Source: Rhizobium sp. Root274 (lineage in GTDB: Bacteria; Pseudomonadota; Alphaproteobacteria; Rhizobiales; Rhizobiaceae). From it: a DNA stretch of 64,000 bases. Each line of letters starts with the position of its first letter. Position 1 is the first letter of the stretch. Made by a program: the position numbers and the translations under genes. The stretch is taken from positions 120,678 through 184,677 of the forward strand of contig NZ_LMJE01000011.1 of the NCBI RefSeq assembly GCF_001429245.1. Reading direction: 5' to 3'. Below the pieces are notes generated by a model. It was not told the DNA's origin and ran no database searches. It saw nothing but the letters and a program-made list of their open reading frames with translations. This document shows, piece after piece, positions 43,623 to 52,331 of this stretch.

Positions 43623-44561
43623 TTGTCGTCACACAAATATTCGTCTTTCGCTCACTATTACAGTGAGGGTCCCAGATCCCGTTTTGTGCAGACTATGAAA
43701 TCGCCAGGGGGCATTTTGAACATGGTCGAAGCAACACAGCCTGCGGGCGATATGTATGATCCGGCTGTTCCCGATATTGTGCTATATCAGGATGTTGTTG
43801 GTGGCACACGGATCCAAGGAAATCTTGGAGGCGGCCGTTTTGACGTGGTAACTGAGAAGGGTGGTTTCGTCGTAGCGGCCCCGGATTTTGCTATCTACTC
43901 TAAAGTTCCGACCGATCATCACATAAGGACTTTTGCGTTTCCGATGCTGCAGTGGCGCGATTTGCTTGATGAAGCAGCTAATGGGAAGACGTCACTAGAC
44001 GATCTGAGCATTTTCCAAGGGACATTCGCCGCTCCGCAAATGATGTCGAAACTGCGAAGTGTTTGGACGCTCTGTGAAGACGAGGGTACTCCGTCACGTC
44101 TCCTTGCTCGGGCTGCAGGATGTGAGATCCTCGCTGAATTATATCGCCTGGGCGGGATGCCGATAGCCCAGACGAAGGGTGGATTAGCAGCTTGGGCTGA
44201 ACGCCGTTGCATCGAGCTTATGCGCGCACGGTTCACCGAGGACATTAGCCTTGATGAACTGGCTGCCGAGGCGAGGCTCTCCCCATTTCATTTTGCTCGC
44301 ATGTTCAAGCATAGTGTAGGAGTGCCTCCGCGTGTATACCTAACTCAACTGCGATTAGAGCGTGCATGTCAACTATTGGAGAAGACCGAGCTTCCCATAA
44401 CGGATATTGCGCTAGAGGTAGGTTACTCCTCCAATCAAGTGCTAGCCAGAGTTTTCCTAAAACATCACCGTATGACACCTAGTGACTTCCGTCGAGGCGT
44501 GCGGGATATGACCCGTGTATCAACAATGACTCCCACAGATATGGGTAGTGCCCTAAATTGA
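43623..44561 (+). CDS. AraC-family transcriptional regulator (copy 2)
   Basis: Regulator of about 312 aa. A TTG start at 43623 is favoured because GGAGG lies 6 bases before it; ATG 43611 would lie before that site. The N-terminal domain (IVLYQDVVGGTRIQGNLGGGRFD..VVAAPDFAIY) and the double HTH (ISLDELAAEARLSPFHFARMFKHSVGVPPRVYLTQLRLERACQLLEKTELPITDIALEVGYSSNQVLARVFLKH) match AraC-1 over their length. Targets are unknown; neighbouring genes downstream are insertion sequences. Confidence 0.85.
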   Translation: MSSHKYSSFAHYYSEGPRSRFVQTMKSPGGILNMVEATQPAGDMYDPAVPDIVLYQDVVGGTRIQGNLGGGRFDVVTEKGGFVVAAPDFAIYSKVPTDHHIRTFAFPMLQWRDLLDEAANGKTSLDDLSIFQGTFAAPQMMSKLRSVWTLCEDEGTPSRLLARAAGCEILAELYRLGGMPIAQTKGGLAAWAERRCIELMRARFTEDISLDELAAEARLSPFHFARMFKHSVGVPPRVYLTQLRLERACQLLEKTELPITDIALEVGYSSNQVLARVFLKHHRMTPSDFRRGVRDMTRVSTMTPTDMGSALN

Positions 44562-45028
44562 CCGCTACAGAGCGTTCAACGGAGCTATCGCATCCGTCCA
44601 TCGGTGGTGACTGGCCTGCTGCCGGTTTGGGACACCTTGGATCCTGTAGTGGCCGCCTAAAACCCCCGACACGATCTCCCACTTGTTAAGTGTTAGGAGT
44701 AATGTGCCCATTATGACCATTCACATCCCCAAGATAGAAGTGCTGTCCGGCCGTGAGCGTCGTCGTCGCTGGCCGACAGCGGAGAAGCTGGCGATAGTCC
44801 AGGAGACCTACGAGCCTGATGTTACGGTCAGCATCGTGGAGCGACGGCATGGTATTCAACTGACCCAGCTATTTGCCTGGCGCAAACTTGCGGCGCAGGG
44901 TGCGCTGACGGCCACTGCATCGCAGGAAGAGGTCGTTCCTGCATCCGAATACAGAGCGCGTCAGAACCAGGTGAAAGAGCTGCAGCGCCTCCTGGGTGGA
45001 GTGCACCCCGTTTCACCGGACAAGTCGG

Positions 45029-45856
45029 CTAGTTTGATTTAGCCCTGATGAACTGCCGAGGGGAAGCCATCTTGAGCGCGGAATGAGGATGGATTTCATT
45101 GTAGTCCTCGATCCATCCGTCGATGAGCCGGAGCGCCGTTTCGGCGTCCGGTAGTGCTGCGATGCGGATATAGTCCCGCTTCAGGGTTTTGACGAAGGCT
45201 TCCGACATGCCGTTCGACTGCGGACTGGCCACCGGCGTGAAGCAAGGCGTCAGATTGAGCGCCTGGGCAAAGAGCCTCGTGTCCCTCGCGGTGTAAGCCG
45301 AGCCATTGTCCGAGAGATGCTCGATTGCGTGCGGGGCTCTGGTCGCCGCGAAGCGCTTCTCGACTGCCTCCAGCATCATGTCGCGCACGTCAGAGCCGGA
45401 GATGCCCGCATTGGCGACCGCCGTCCAGGCGATGATCTCCCGGTCGAAAGCATCGATGATGAAGGCGAGACGAATGACCTCGCCGTTCCAGCAGGTGAAC
45501 TCCAGACCGTCCGAGCACCAGCGCAGGTTCGAGCGCATGACCATGACCTTGCCGTCGTGGAGGCGGCCCTTGCGAACGGCCGTATGCTTTTCCAGCAGCA
45601 TGGCGTGGTTGCCCATGATGCGATGAACACGTTTGGCGTTGACGACAGGCTTATCGGCGGCTCGCCTTTCGCGATTGAGGAGCGCGGCGATCCGCCGATA
45701 GCCATAGGTGGGCCTTTGATCCACCAGCCTGCGGATGATGGGCAAAAGCTCTGCATCCTCGGCCTTGTGATAGGACCCGCGTGGCTTTGATCTGCCTTTC
45801 AGCCGCTCGACAAGGTTGGAACGGGATAAGCCCAGCGTGTCGGTGACGGCCTTCAT
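45029..45856 (-). CDS. IS3-family transposase OrfB
   Basis: DDE transposase of 275 aa. An HTH_21 region (LLPIIRRLVDQRPTYGYRRIAALLNRE) precedes the rve catalytic core: WCSDGLEFTCWNGEVIRLAFIIDAFDREIIAW (first Asp), LSDNGSAYTARDTR (second Asp), and PQSNGMSEAFVKTLKRDY (Glu). All three acidic residues are present. In intact elements it is made as an OrfAB fusion by -1 frameshifting. Confidence 0.9.
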   Translation of the reverse strand: MKAVTDTLGLSRSNLVERLKGRSKPRGSYHKAEDAELLPIIRRLVDQRPTYGYRRIAALLNRERRAADKPVVNAKRVHRIMGNHAMLLEKHTAVRKGRLHDGKVMVMRSNLRWCSDGLEFTCWNGEVIRLAFIIDAFDREIIAWTAVANAGISGSDVRDMMLEAVEKRFAATRAPHAIEHLSDNGSAYTARDTRLFAQALNLTPCFTPVASPQSNGMSEAFVKTLKRDYIRIAALPDAETALRLIDGWIEDYNEIHPHSALKMASPRQFIRAKSN

Positions 45857-46196
45857 CGGGAACCGTCCTTCGGCAACAAGATCGGCCGCGATATCCGTTT
45901 TTTTGAGTCTGCTTTGGACAAGGCTTCGCGGAGGATTTCGACCTCCATCGTCTTGCGGCCGAGCATGCGCTCCAGCTCGCGCACACGATCCTCCAGCTTC
46001 TTCACTTCCGAATTGCCGACAACCGGCTCGTCAGAATCCACGGCTGCAGCACCTCCCTCACTCAAGAGCCTGCGCCACCGGTAAAGCAGATTGGGCGCAA
46101 CGCCATGACGGCGAGCGGCCGAAGACACCGTCTCGCCTGGCGCCTGCGGCGGACATCACCCGTCAGCAATTCAACGTGTCGATACTCGTTAGACAT
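45853..46196 (-). pseudogene. IS3-family OrfA with internal deletion
   Basis: ATG at 46196 gives MSNEYRHVELLTGDVRRRR, the usual OrfA start. The next segment (normally WTAEQK...SF) is missing and the frame changes. The rest, GETVSSAARRHGVAPNLLYRW...LGRKTMEVEILREALSKADSKK, is in another frame. About 40 bases seem lost. Confidence 0.75.
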
Positions 46197-46380
46197 AAGC
46201 CTGTCCTCAAGCCTGTGCTTGAGCCTTTCTGCTTATGCCGACTGTCCGGTCGAAATGGGGGGGCAGTTCACTGGGCAAGAAGACGATGGAAGGCGAAATC
46301 CTCAAAGAAGCGCTTGAGATAGCATCAGGGTCAAAAAAACACCTATTACGCTCGCTCTCGTTGCCGAAGGACAGTTCGCG

Positions 46381-47210
46381 ATGACGCCAGTGTGTGAGGC
46401 CTTGAGTGTCGCCCGATCCAACATCGGGGAATCTGTGAAGCGACGTCTCTCCAAAGCCAGGGGGCGTCCGCCGCTTGACGATCAGGAACTGGTGGATGAG
46501 ATCAAGACCATCACCGGCGAAATGCCCTCCTACGGATATCGCCGGGTCCACGCGATCCTTTGTCGGAAAGCCCGCAGCGAAAACCGACTATGGCCAAAGG
46601 CCAAGCGCGTCTACCGTGTGATGAAGGTTCACGGCACGCTTCTTCAGCGCCACACCGGTGTTCTCGACACCCGCCGCCACGATGGCCGCGTTGCCGTCGA
46701 GCAATCCAATCTGCGCTGGTGTTCAGACGGCTTCAAGATCGGCTGCGATAACAAGGAGAAGGTCCGCGTTGCGTTCGCGCTCGACTGCTGTGATCGCGAA
46801 GCCATTGCCCATGTCGCGACAACAGAGGGTATCAAAAGTGAGGACGTCCAGGACCTGGTCATTACGGCTGTTGAGAACCGCTTCCGTCTCATCAACACCC
46901 TTCCAAAGCAATTGAATGGCTGACTGACAACGGCTCCTGCTTCATCGCAAAGGACACCAGGTCACTGCTTATCTATATCGGCTTGGAGCCGTGCTCCACG
47001 CCCATTCGCAGCCCCTAATCCAACGGGATGGCAGAGGCTTTCGTCAAAACTTTCAAGCGCGACTACGTCTCAGTGAACCCTCGACCAGACGCCGCAACTG
47101 TCATCGCGCGACTGCCTTCATGGTTCGAACACTATAATATACTTCACCCGCACAAGGCATTGGGGTATCGCTCGCCTCGTGAGTTCTTAAACCGTCAAAC
47201 AGAAACCTGA
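46381..47210 (+). pseudogene. Outer IS transposase OrfB, frameshifted
   Basis: OrfB of the outer IS. The first part (TPVCEALSVARSN...SYGYRRVHAILC...WCSDGFKIGCDN) runs to 46923. Frame is lost near 46915, where the next frame continues EWLTDNGSCFIAKDTR. A TAA at about 47017 replaces a Gln codon in [10 protein letters not shown], and the end [26 protein letters not shown] follows. It cannot make an active enzyme. Confidence 0.85.
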
Positions 47211-47494
47211 TCCTGTCCGGTTTTTAAGGGGCAACTCCAGATCCCACGTGGATTTCAGATGCAAAGGGTTGAGGTACCCTAGTGTCGAATGGCGACGCTT
47301 TGGCATTTAGAACGCTCGATGGAACTGAACATTCGCCTTCGCGTCGTCCCCGATCCTGTAGACCTTGCGAGCTGTGCTTTCTAGTAAGCGACCCATCTGG
47401 CGAAGCAGCTTGGCGGAAGGTTAACGATAGCGGACAAGATGAACCGCTGTGAGCTTCTTTGTCTGCGCCTAGCTCTGGAACTAGAACTTTCCAT

Positions 47495-47842
47495 ATGATC
47501 GAGGCTGTTGCGGACCGCTTTGAGGGCGCACCCCGGCAGCTTCGCCGACGCTGGTCGGATGATTTTAAGGCGCGGGCGGTGGCAGAGGCACTTGAGCCTG
47601 GTTCGAGCGTCTCAGCGATTGCACGTCGGCTCGATATCCACCCGTCACAACTATTTGGCTGGCGTCGCGCCGCCCTTGGCCCTCACAACGAGATTCCAGG
47701 CTCGAGCGGTCATAAGGCAGTCACGCCATCTGCAGGCGTTGCGATAATCGAAGTTCTGATTGGCGATGTCGTCGTGCGCGCTCCCGTCGATGCTGACGAA
47801 GCTCATCTGCAGCGCGTGATCCGGGCGGTTCGTTCAGCATGA
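47495..47842 (+). CDS. IS66-family accessory protein TnpA
   Basis: HTH protein of about 115 aa starting MIEAVADRFEGAP. RRRWSDDFKARAVAEALEPGSSVSAIARRLDIHPSQLFGWRR is the IS66 TnpA (HTH_Tnp) pattern. It overlaps tnpB by ATGA. The 3' transposase gene is broken, so the element is not autonomous. Confidence 0.85.
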   Translation: MIEAVADRFEGAPRQLRRRWSDDFKARAVAEALEPGSSVSAIARRLDIHPSQLFGWRRAALGPHNEIPGSSGHKAVTPSAGVAIIEVLIGDVVVRAPVDADEAHLQRVIRAVRSA

Positions 47843-48183
47843 TCCCCGCAGGTGTGAAAGTCTTCCTCGCCAGCCATCCCATCGACTTCCGCAAGGGGCC
47901 GGACAGCCTGCTGTCGCTGGTGCGTGATGCTGGCAGTGATCCGTTCAACGGCTCGCTCTATGTTTTCCGGGCCAAACGGGCAGACCGGGTCAAGATCGTC
48001 TGGTGGGATGGATCAGGGGTCTGCCTCTACTCGAAGCGGCTGGAGAAGGCGCAGTTCTGCTGGCCGCGGATCGGCCATAACCGGGTGCAACTCAATCATG
48101 CCCAGCTCGTGGCGCTGGTTGATGGCATGGACTGGAAACGGCTCCGCTCGGTGGCGGTGAAGCCGCCGGAGATTGTTGGGTAA
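47839..48183 (+). CDS. IS66-family accessory protein TnpB
   Basis: Protein of 114 aa of the IS66 Orf2 family: MIPAGVKVFLASHPIDFRKGPDSLLSLV...PFNGSLYVFRAKRADRVKIVWWDGSGVCLYSKRLE. It appears intact and is coupled to tnpA. Confidence 0.92.
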   Translation: MIPAGVKVFLASHPIDFRKGPDSLLSLVRDAGSDPFNGSLYVFRAKRADRVKIVWWDGSGVCLYSKRLEKAQFCWPRIGHNRVQLNHAQLVALVDGMDWKRLRSVAVKPPEIVG

Positions 48184-48256
48184 AGGCCTGCGGCGAAGTG
48201 AATCAACCGCCTGAAAGGGCAGGAAACCCGGAGCAAAATATGCTCTGGTAGGCCTT

Positions 48257-49118
48257 ATGACGCCGCCCGATCTGCAGCTCCCGGATGACGTAGAGACCCT
48301 GAAAGCCATGGTCCTTGCCATGGCCGAGAAGGCTGCGCGCGCCGATGCTCTCGAGAGCGAGGTCGCAGATCTGAAGGACAGAAACGCCGATGCCGATGAG
48401 CGCATCGAGCGACTGACCCAGATCCTGAAAGCCTTCGATCGTGCCCGCTTTGGCCGGCGATTGGAAAAGCTCGCATCTCCAACGATCGACGATGAGCAGC
48501 AGGCCTTTGTCTTCGAGGAAATCGAGACCGGCATCGCTGCAATCCGAGCCAAGGTGAACAAAGGTGCCGCTGATCCTGATGGGAAACGTGCACCCCGGCC
48601 ACGCAAGGGCTTTGCACCTCATCTGGAACGGGTCGAAGTCGTGATCGAGCCAGATGAACTGCCCGAGCATGTCGGCAAACAAAAGGTGCTGATCGGAGAA
48701 GATGTCTCTGAGCGGCTGGACGTCGTGCCGGCGAAGTTCCGCGTCATCGTCACCCGCCGGCCAAAGTATGCCTTCAAGAACGAAGACGGCGTCGTTCAGG
48801 CAGCCGCACCCGCGCACATCATCGAGGGCGGCATTCCAACGGAAGCGCTTCTCGCCCAGATTGCGGTCTCGAAGTATGCCAATGGCCTTCCGCTATATAG
48901 GCAGGAGGCAATCTATGCCCGCGACATGTCGAGTTTGAGCGTAAGCTGATGGCTCAATGGACGGGCAAGCTCGGCTTTGAACTCGATATCCTGGCCGATT
49001 ACATCCCGCCGAGATCAAGAAGGCTGTGCGGATCTTCGCTGATGAGACAGCGTTACCCACGCTCGCGCCCGGATTCGGATCGGCCAAGACGGCATGGCTA
49101 TGGGCTTATGCCCGGGAC
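48257..49118 (+). pseudogene. IS66-family transposase TnpC, frameshifted and truncated
   Basis: The N-terminal coiled coil and zinc-like region are present (VETLKAMVLAMAEKAARADALE...FGRRLEKL...RKGFAPHLERVEV). A frameshift at about 48945 moves to MAQWTGKLGFELDILADYI, another near 49006 to EIKKAVRIFADETALPTLAPG, and homology ends after AWLWAYARD at about 49118. About the last half of TnpC is missing. Confidence 0.85.
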
Positions 49119-49305
49119 GCAAACTTTCGCGGTCTGGCGTGTTCAGCATGAAGACCAGGGGCTCGACGTCGTCTTTTGCGAGGCCACGCCGCCTCAGTCT
49201 TGCTCTCAGTGCATAGTCGCGCATAAGACGTTTGATATGATGCTGACCACAGGCGAGACCTGGCCTGCTGCCCGTATCTGCTGACGAGCGGGGATAGTTG
49301 CGCCA

Positions 49306-49707
49306 CTAAGCCAGAATCGCAGTTACACGAATCTCGATACGCATCGTTGGTAGACCGAGTGCCTCCACCCCTGTCTGTGTCCAGATCGGTGCTCGATCTG
49401 GCATGTAATGGCGATATAGGCGGGTGATGGTCTCGTTGACTATGGCTGGAAAGCCGCCGACGTGGTATGAATTGACATGTACTACATCTGTCCAGCTAGC
49501 ACCTGCAGTCGCCAGTGTCCGCTCCACATTCTCAAATGCTTGTTCAATTTCGGCAGAAATGTCCTCTGGAATGGCGAGGTCGTTGTCCCAACCGCCTTGT
49601 CCTGAGATTTCGACACGGTCGCCAATCTTCAATGCCTGTGAATAATGCAGGAGTTTGTGAAGCGTCTCGCCATACCCGGGCGTGAGGAATAGTTCAGGTT
49701 TCGACAT
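49306..49707 (-). CDS. RidA-family (YjgF/UK114) protein
   Basis: Protein of 133 aa starting at MSKPELFLTPGYGE. EISGQGGWDNDLAIP, AFENVERTLATAGASWTDVVHVNSYHV and PTMRIEIRVTAIL follow the RidA fold. The canonical Arg before the last strand is present in MRIEIR. RidA hydrolyses reactive enamines/imines; this paralogue type may have another substrate. It is separated from the upstream SnoaL genes by a hairpin. Confidence 0.85.
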   Translation of the reverse strand: MSKPELFLTPGYGETLHKLLHYSQALKIGDRVEISGQGGWDNDLAIPEDISAEIEQAFENVERTLATAGASWTDVVHVNSYHVGGFPAIVNETITRLYRHYMPDRAPIWTQTGVEALGLPTMRIEIRVTAILA

Positions 49708-49915
49708 GACTTGATCCGAATGTTGGAGGAATCCCTTCGTGGGATTGAAACAGGCGCCGTAGGTCAAATGACCTGTTTCGAGGGGCTTCAATTAAAGGTG
49801 TACCCCGGCTTAGACTGCCCCCAAGCTGATGCACCTTTAGTCGTGGTGGGCTAAATAGACACAAGTCAGGCCGTTGGACCTATTTGGCCGGAATAACTGA
49901 CGAGAGTGTAAGGCA

Positions 49916-49937
49916 GCCGGCTCTTTAAGGAGCCGGC
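49916..49937. terminator. GC-rich 8-bp hairpin
   Basis: GCCGGCTC (49916-49923) and GAGCCGGC (49930-49937) with a TTTAAG loop lie between the MoaF-like gene (ends 50049 in the minus direction) and RidA. No T-tract follows on either strand, so termination is tentative. Confidence 0.45.
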
Positions 49938-50048
49938 CCGTTTCACTGGTTCGAAGAACGCTGCGAGCCACCGATCATGAATGCCAGAACATAGCTACAA
50001 TGATCCGAAGCGGTCTGCGCCAAATCACGCGGTACTATGAATCGCGCC

Positions 50049-50774
50049 TCAGGGCTTTGTCCCTTCCTCGGGGTCAAACATCGACGTGCCGCTGTTAGCT
50101 GCCGTGGCTGCCACTTCGCTCTGGAGCACGTCCCAGTGTTCCACTAGTTTCCCATCCTCAATTCGAAAGATGTCGATCGCGATCAGCGGCTCTTCCGCCC
50201 AGCCCCGAATTCGGCCATGGATTGCAACAAGGTCACCGCCAGCTACGACTAGCCCGGGCTCGTAGTAAACATGGTCAGGCAATTCAGCCACGATCGCCTG
50301 CAAAGCATCCCTCCCTTGGGGAATGTTGGGGTTGTGCTGGATGTAATCTTGAGCGTAGAGCCGCTCCACCGCCGATGTGTCTCGTCGCTGAAATAGCGAA
50401 GTCATTGCGTCAAGAACCAGCGCCTTGTTCCGCAGCGGACGGTCATCAGAGGGTTGCGCGGCGGCCCGCGTTATCGTCATTGCCCCTTTCATCCGCATGA
50501 ACTGACCGTCGGGTAGTGTGGCAAACGATAAGACGAGGTTTCGATCATAGTCCTGGACATTTGTCACCGTCGCGCCGCTCTGTTCCTGCCAGCTCACAGC
50601 GAAAATACTGTTACCAAGCGGGACTACATCGATGTCAACGGTCTCGATGCGGGCGAATGGCCCTTCCTTGATCTCAAACTTAAGTTGAGTGGTCGACAGC
50701 AAGGTCAAGCTCACTTGGAAACTCGGATAGCTAACGTCCATCTCTAATCCGACAGGAAATCCAATTTTAGTCAT
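50049..50774 (-). CDS. MoaF-like plus SnoaL-like two-domain protein
   Basis: Protein of 241 aa starting MTKIGFPVGLEMDVSYP. Residues about 1-105 resemble the MoaF/lipocalin-like C-terminal fold (FEIKEGPFARIETVDIDVVPLGNSIFAVSWQEQSGATVTNVQDYD). Residues about 120-230 are an NTF2/SnoaL domain (VLDAMTSLFQRRDTSAVERLYAQDYIQHNPNIPQGRDAL...IDIFRIEDGKLVEHWDVLQ). The second is typical of SnoaL-like proteins around redox and hydrolase genes. Function unknown. Confidence 0.8.
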   Translation of the reverse strand: MTKIGFPVGLEMDVSYPSFQVSLTLLSTTQLKFEIKEGPFARIETVDIDVVPLGNSIFAVSWQEQSGATVTNVQDYDRNLVLSFATLPDGQFMRMKGAMTITRAAAQPSDDRPLRNKALVLDAMTSLFQRRDTSAVERLYAQDYIQHNPNIPQGRDALQAIVAELPDHVYYEPGLVVAGGDLVAIHGRIRGWAEEPLIAIDIFRIEDGKLVEHWDVLQSEVAATAANSGTSMFDPEEGTKP

Positions 50775-50841
50775 TTGTAGGCGTTCCTTTGATGAGGAAT
50801 ATGGCACTTAGGCAAGGTAGGCTCCTGCGTGCCACTCGGGT

Positions 50842-51204
50842 TCAGTTATCTTGTGGGTCGAGGAAAACATGCAGCACGCGAATGAGGCCGCCATCGACAT
50901 GGGCGACATCCGTGCCAGTTACGACGGCGGCCGCTCCTGGTGGGCCTGCTCGCCACTGCAAACGTCCAACGCCATTGTGGCCAGCTGCCGGCCGCAACGC
51001 CGAAAAACTAAAGTTCTCAGGCAGATGCTTCAAAACGTCTGTCACAGCTCGTGAAATCGCTTCATGTCCTTGCGCCGAACGATGAACTTCGTGCAGCAGC
51101 CCGTCTTCATGATAGATTTTTCTGATAGCCACTATACGGCGACTAGCGTCGCGTTCGCCGAAGACCGTGTCGAGATTGGCCTTCATGAGTGTCTCGAAAT
51201 CCAT
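50842..51204 (-). CDS. SnoaL/NTF2-like small protein
   Basis: Protein of 120 aa starting MDFETLMKANLDTVFGERDASRR, with GGAGG 4 bases before the ATG. IRKIYHEDGLLHEVHRSAQGHEAI and TGTDVAHVDGGLIRVLHVFLD fit the NTF2-like cone fold. It lies between the isochorismatase-family gene and the MoaF-SnoaL gene, in the same direction. Confidence 0.8.
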   Translation of the reverse strand: MDFETLMKANLDTVFGERDASRRIVAIRKIYHEDGLLHEVHRSAQGHEAISRAVTDVLKHLPENFSFSALRPAAGHNGVGRLQWRAGPPGAAAVVTGTDVAHVDGGLIRVLHVFLDPQDN

Positions 51205-51293
51205 CCTACCTCCTTCAAGGCGGCTCAAGCAGCCTTAGCTGACGAGGTGACGCCCGCAGCACGAGCTCTCGGCGCACCTCGTCGCAACTTCGA

Positions 51294-51947
51294 TCAGGCA
51301 GCCGAGCTCGGCGCAGGCGTGTTAAGTAGTTGCTGCTCCCAAAGATACGCGATGCCGCTGCCAGCAGCATGCTGGATCATCACTTCGTTGAGCGCACCGG
51401 CGGTCTTTGCCCTTGCCCAGTCCCGCTGCCATTCTGCGGCCAATGCCATCCACGTGATCATGTTCACGCCAGCCGCGATCATCCGCTGGATTGCGATTTC
51501 ATGTGCCTCTGTCGATACGGCGCCGGATGCATCAGTAACGACCGTCACATCCCAACCTTCACCCGCTGCTTGTATTGCTGGCATGGCAACGCAAACTTCT
51601 GTCCAGAGGCCGGCCAAGATCAATTGCTTGCGGCCGGTTCGCTTGACCACATCCACTACGTTTGGGTCCTCCCAGGTGTTGATGAAGGTACGGTCGATTA
51701 TTTCCTGACCGGGAAATACATCGGTGATCTGAGGGAAAATACGGCCACCGCGATCCGCGACAACGGTTGTAAGTATGGTGGGCACATTGAAGACCTTTGC
51801 GGTCTTGGCCAACGCGGCCGAATTGTTCACCACCATATGAGGATCGTGACTGTTAAGATTGGCGAGCTGGTAAGGTTGGTGATCGATCAAAACTAGTACG
51901 GAATCCTCAGGTCGAAGAAGAGAGCTTAAGCCGTTGCGGAAAGGCAT
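51294..51947 (-). CDS. Isochorismatase-family cysteine hydrolase (YcaC-like)
   Basis: Hydrolase of 217 aa. VLVLIDHQPYQLANL contains the catalytic Asp, DRTFINTWEDP the region of the Lys-containing loop, and AGLWTEVCVAMPAI the nucleophilic Cys. This is the YcaC group, related to amidohydrolases of unknown substrate. First gene of a minus-strand set with the two SnoaL-like genes, divergent from the pirin gene. Confidence 0.85.
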   Translation of the reverse strand: MPFRNGLSSLLRPEDSVLVLIDHQPYQLANLNSHDPHMVVNNSAALAKTAKVFNVPTILTTVVADRGGRIFPQITDVFPGQEIIDRTFINTWEDPNVVDVVKRTGRKQLILAGLWTEVCVAMPAIQAAGEGWDVTVVTDASGAVSTEAHEIAIQRMIAAGVNMITWMALAAEWQRDWARAKTAGALNEVMIQHAAGSGIAYLWEQQLLNTPAPSSAA

Positions 51948-52331
51948 ACTTAGAATCCTCATTTTAAAGGGAACACTGGATCGCAACTACAAACTACAGA
52001 AAGTCTTTGCCTATCGCGGTGCAGGACCTGCCGTTCTGGTGCCGTTCTTGCTCCCAAGTGCGTTCGTATTGTCGCTGAGGCTTGAGTTTCCCGCTGTTCT
52101 TACAGAAGGTTCTGTTGGACAGATTGTTTCGTGAGACGGACAGGTGGCAGCTCGCTCCGAGCGATATGAGTCGGACAAGTGTGAGGGCAGGACTGCATTT
52201 ACGTTGATTCCTACACCACGTAGCACAGCAGCCTGCGTGAACAATCCGCCGACAAGCGATGTCTTTCCCATCGTTTGGAAGCTAGTTCTCGACTCGTCCG
52301 ATCTAATTTCTACAAGACAAGGATAATACAT
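51948..52331. other. Divergent intergenic region isochorismatase / pirin
   Basis: 384 bp that should hold the promoters of both neighbours. No recognisable operator; a minus-strand frame across it lacks family resemblance. Confidence 0.4.

Larger units (their letters stand above)
44997..46270 (-). mobile_element. Inner IS3-family element, 1274 bp
   Basis: Ends read inward are TGGAGTGCACCCCGTTTC (left) and TGAACTGCCCCCCCCATTTC (right), continuing as ACCGGACAAGTCGGC and GACCGGACAGTCGGC. The 5-bp sequence CTGGG flanks it on both sides (44992-44996, 46271-46275) as target duplication. It encodes orfA and orfB on the minus strand. Insertion into another IS of the same family is common. Its orfA is damaged, so it is probably no longer autonomous. 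Confidence 0.85.
44713..46383 (+). pseudogene. Outer IS orfA, split by inner IS
   Basis: HTH_Tnp-type OrfA. The first part (KIEVLSGRERRRRWPTAEKL...LFAWRKLAAQGAL...VKELQRLLG) stops at the insertion point. The second part after 46275 (KKTMEGEILKEALEIASG...PKDSSR) completes it. Joining 44996 to 46276, which leaves one copy of the 5-bp duplication, restores the frame as QRLLGKKTMEGEIL. A run of seven A after codon GSK is a likely -1 frameshift site to orfB. Confidence 0.8.
44650..47239 (+). mobile_element. Outer IS3-family (IS2-like) element, interrupted and decayed
   Basis: Left end TGGCCGCCTAAAAC near 44650 and right end, read inward, TGGAGTTGCCCCTTAAAAAC at 47239 are imperfect inverted repeats. 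Its orfA starts at 44713 and is split by the inner IS at 44997-46270. Subtracting the insert gives an element of about 1.3 kb, normal for the group. OrfB has a frameshift and a stop. No target duplication was recognised at the ends. Confidence 0.65.

Noticed and set aside
44645..47244. Target-site duplication of the outer IS
   Set aside because: The flanking 5-mers do not match, so the ends are given as approximate and no duplication is claimed.
52011..52331. 106-codon minus-strand frame in the isochorismatase/pirin gap
   Set aside because: It covers the likely divergent promoters and shows no family resemblance.
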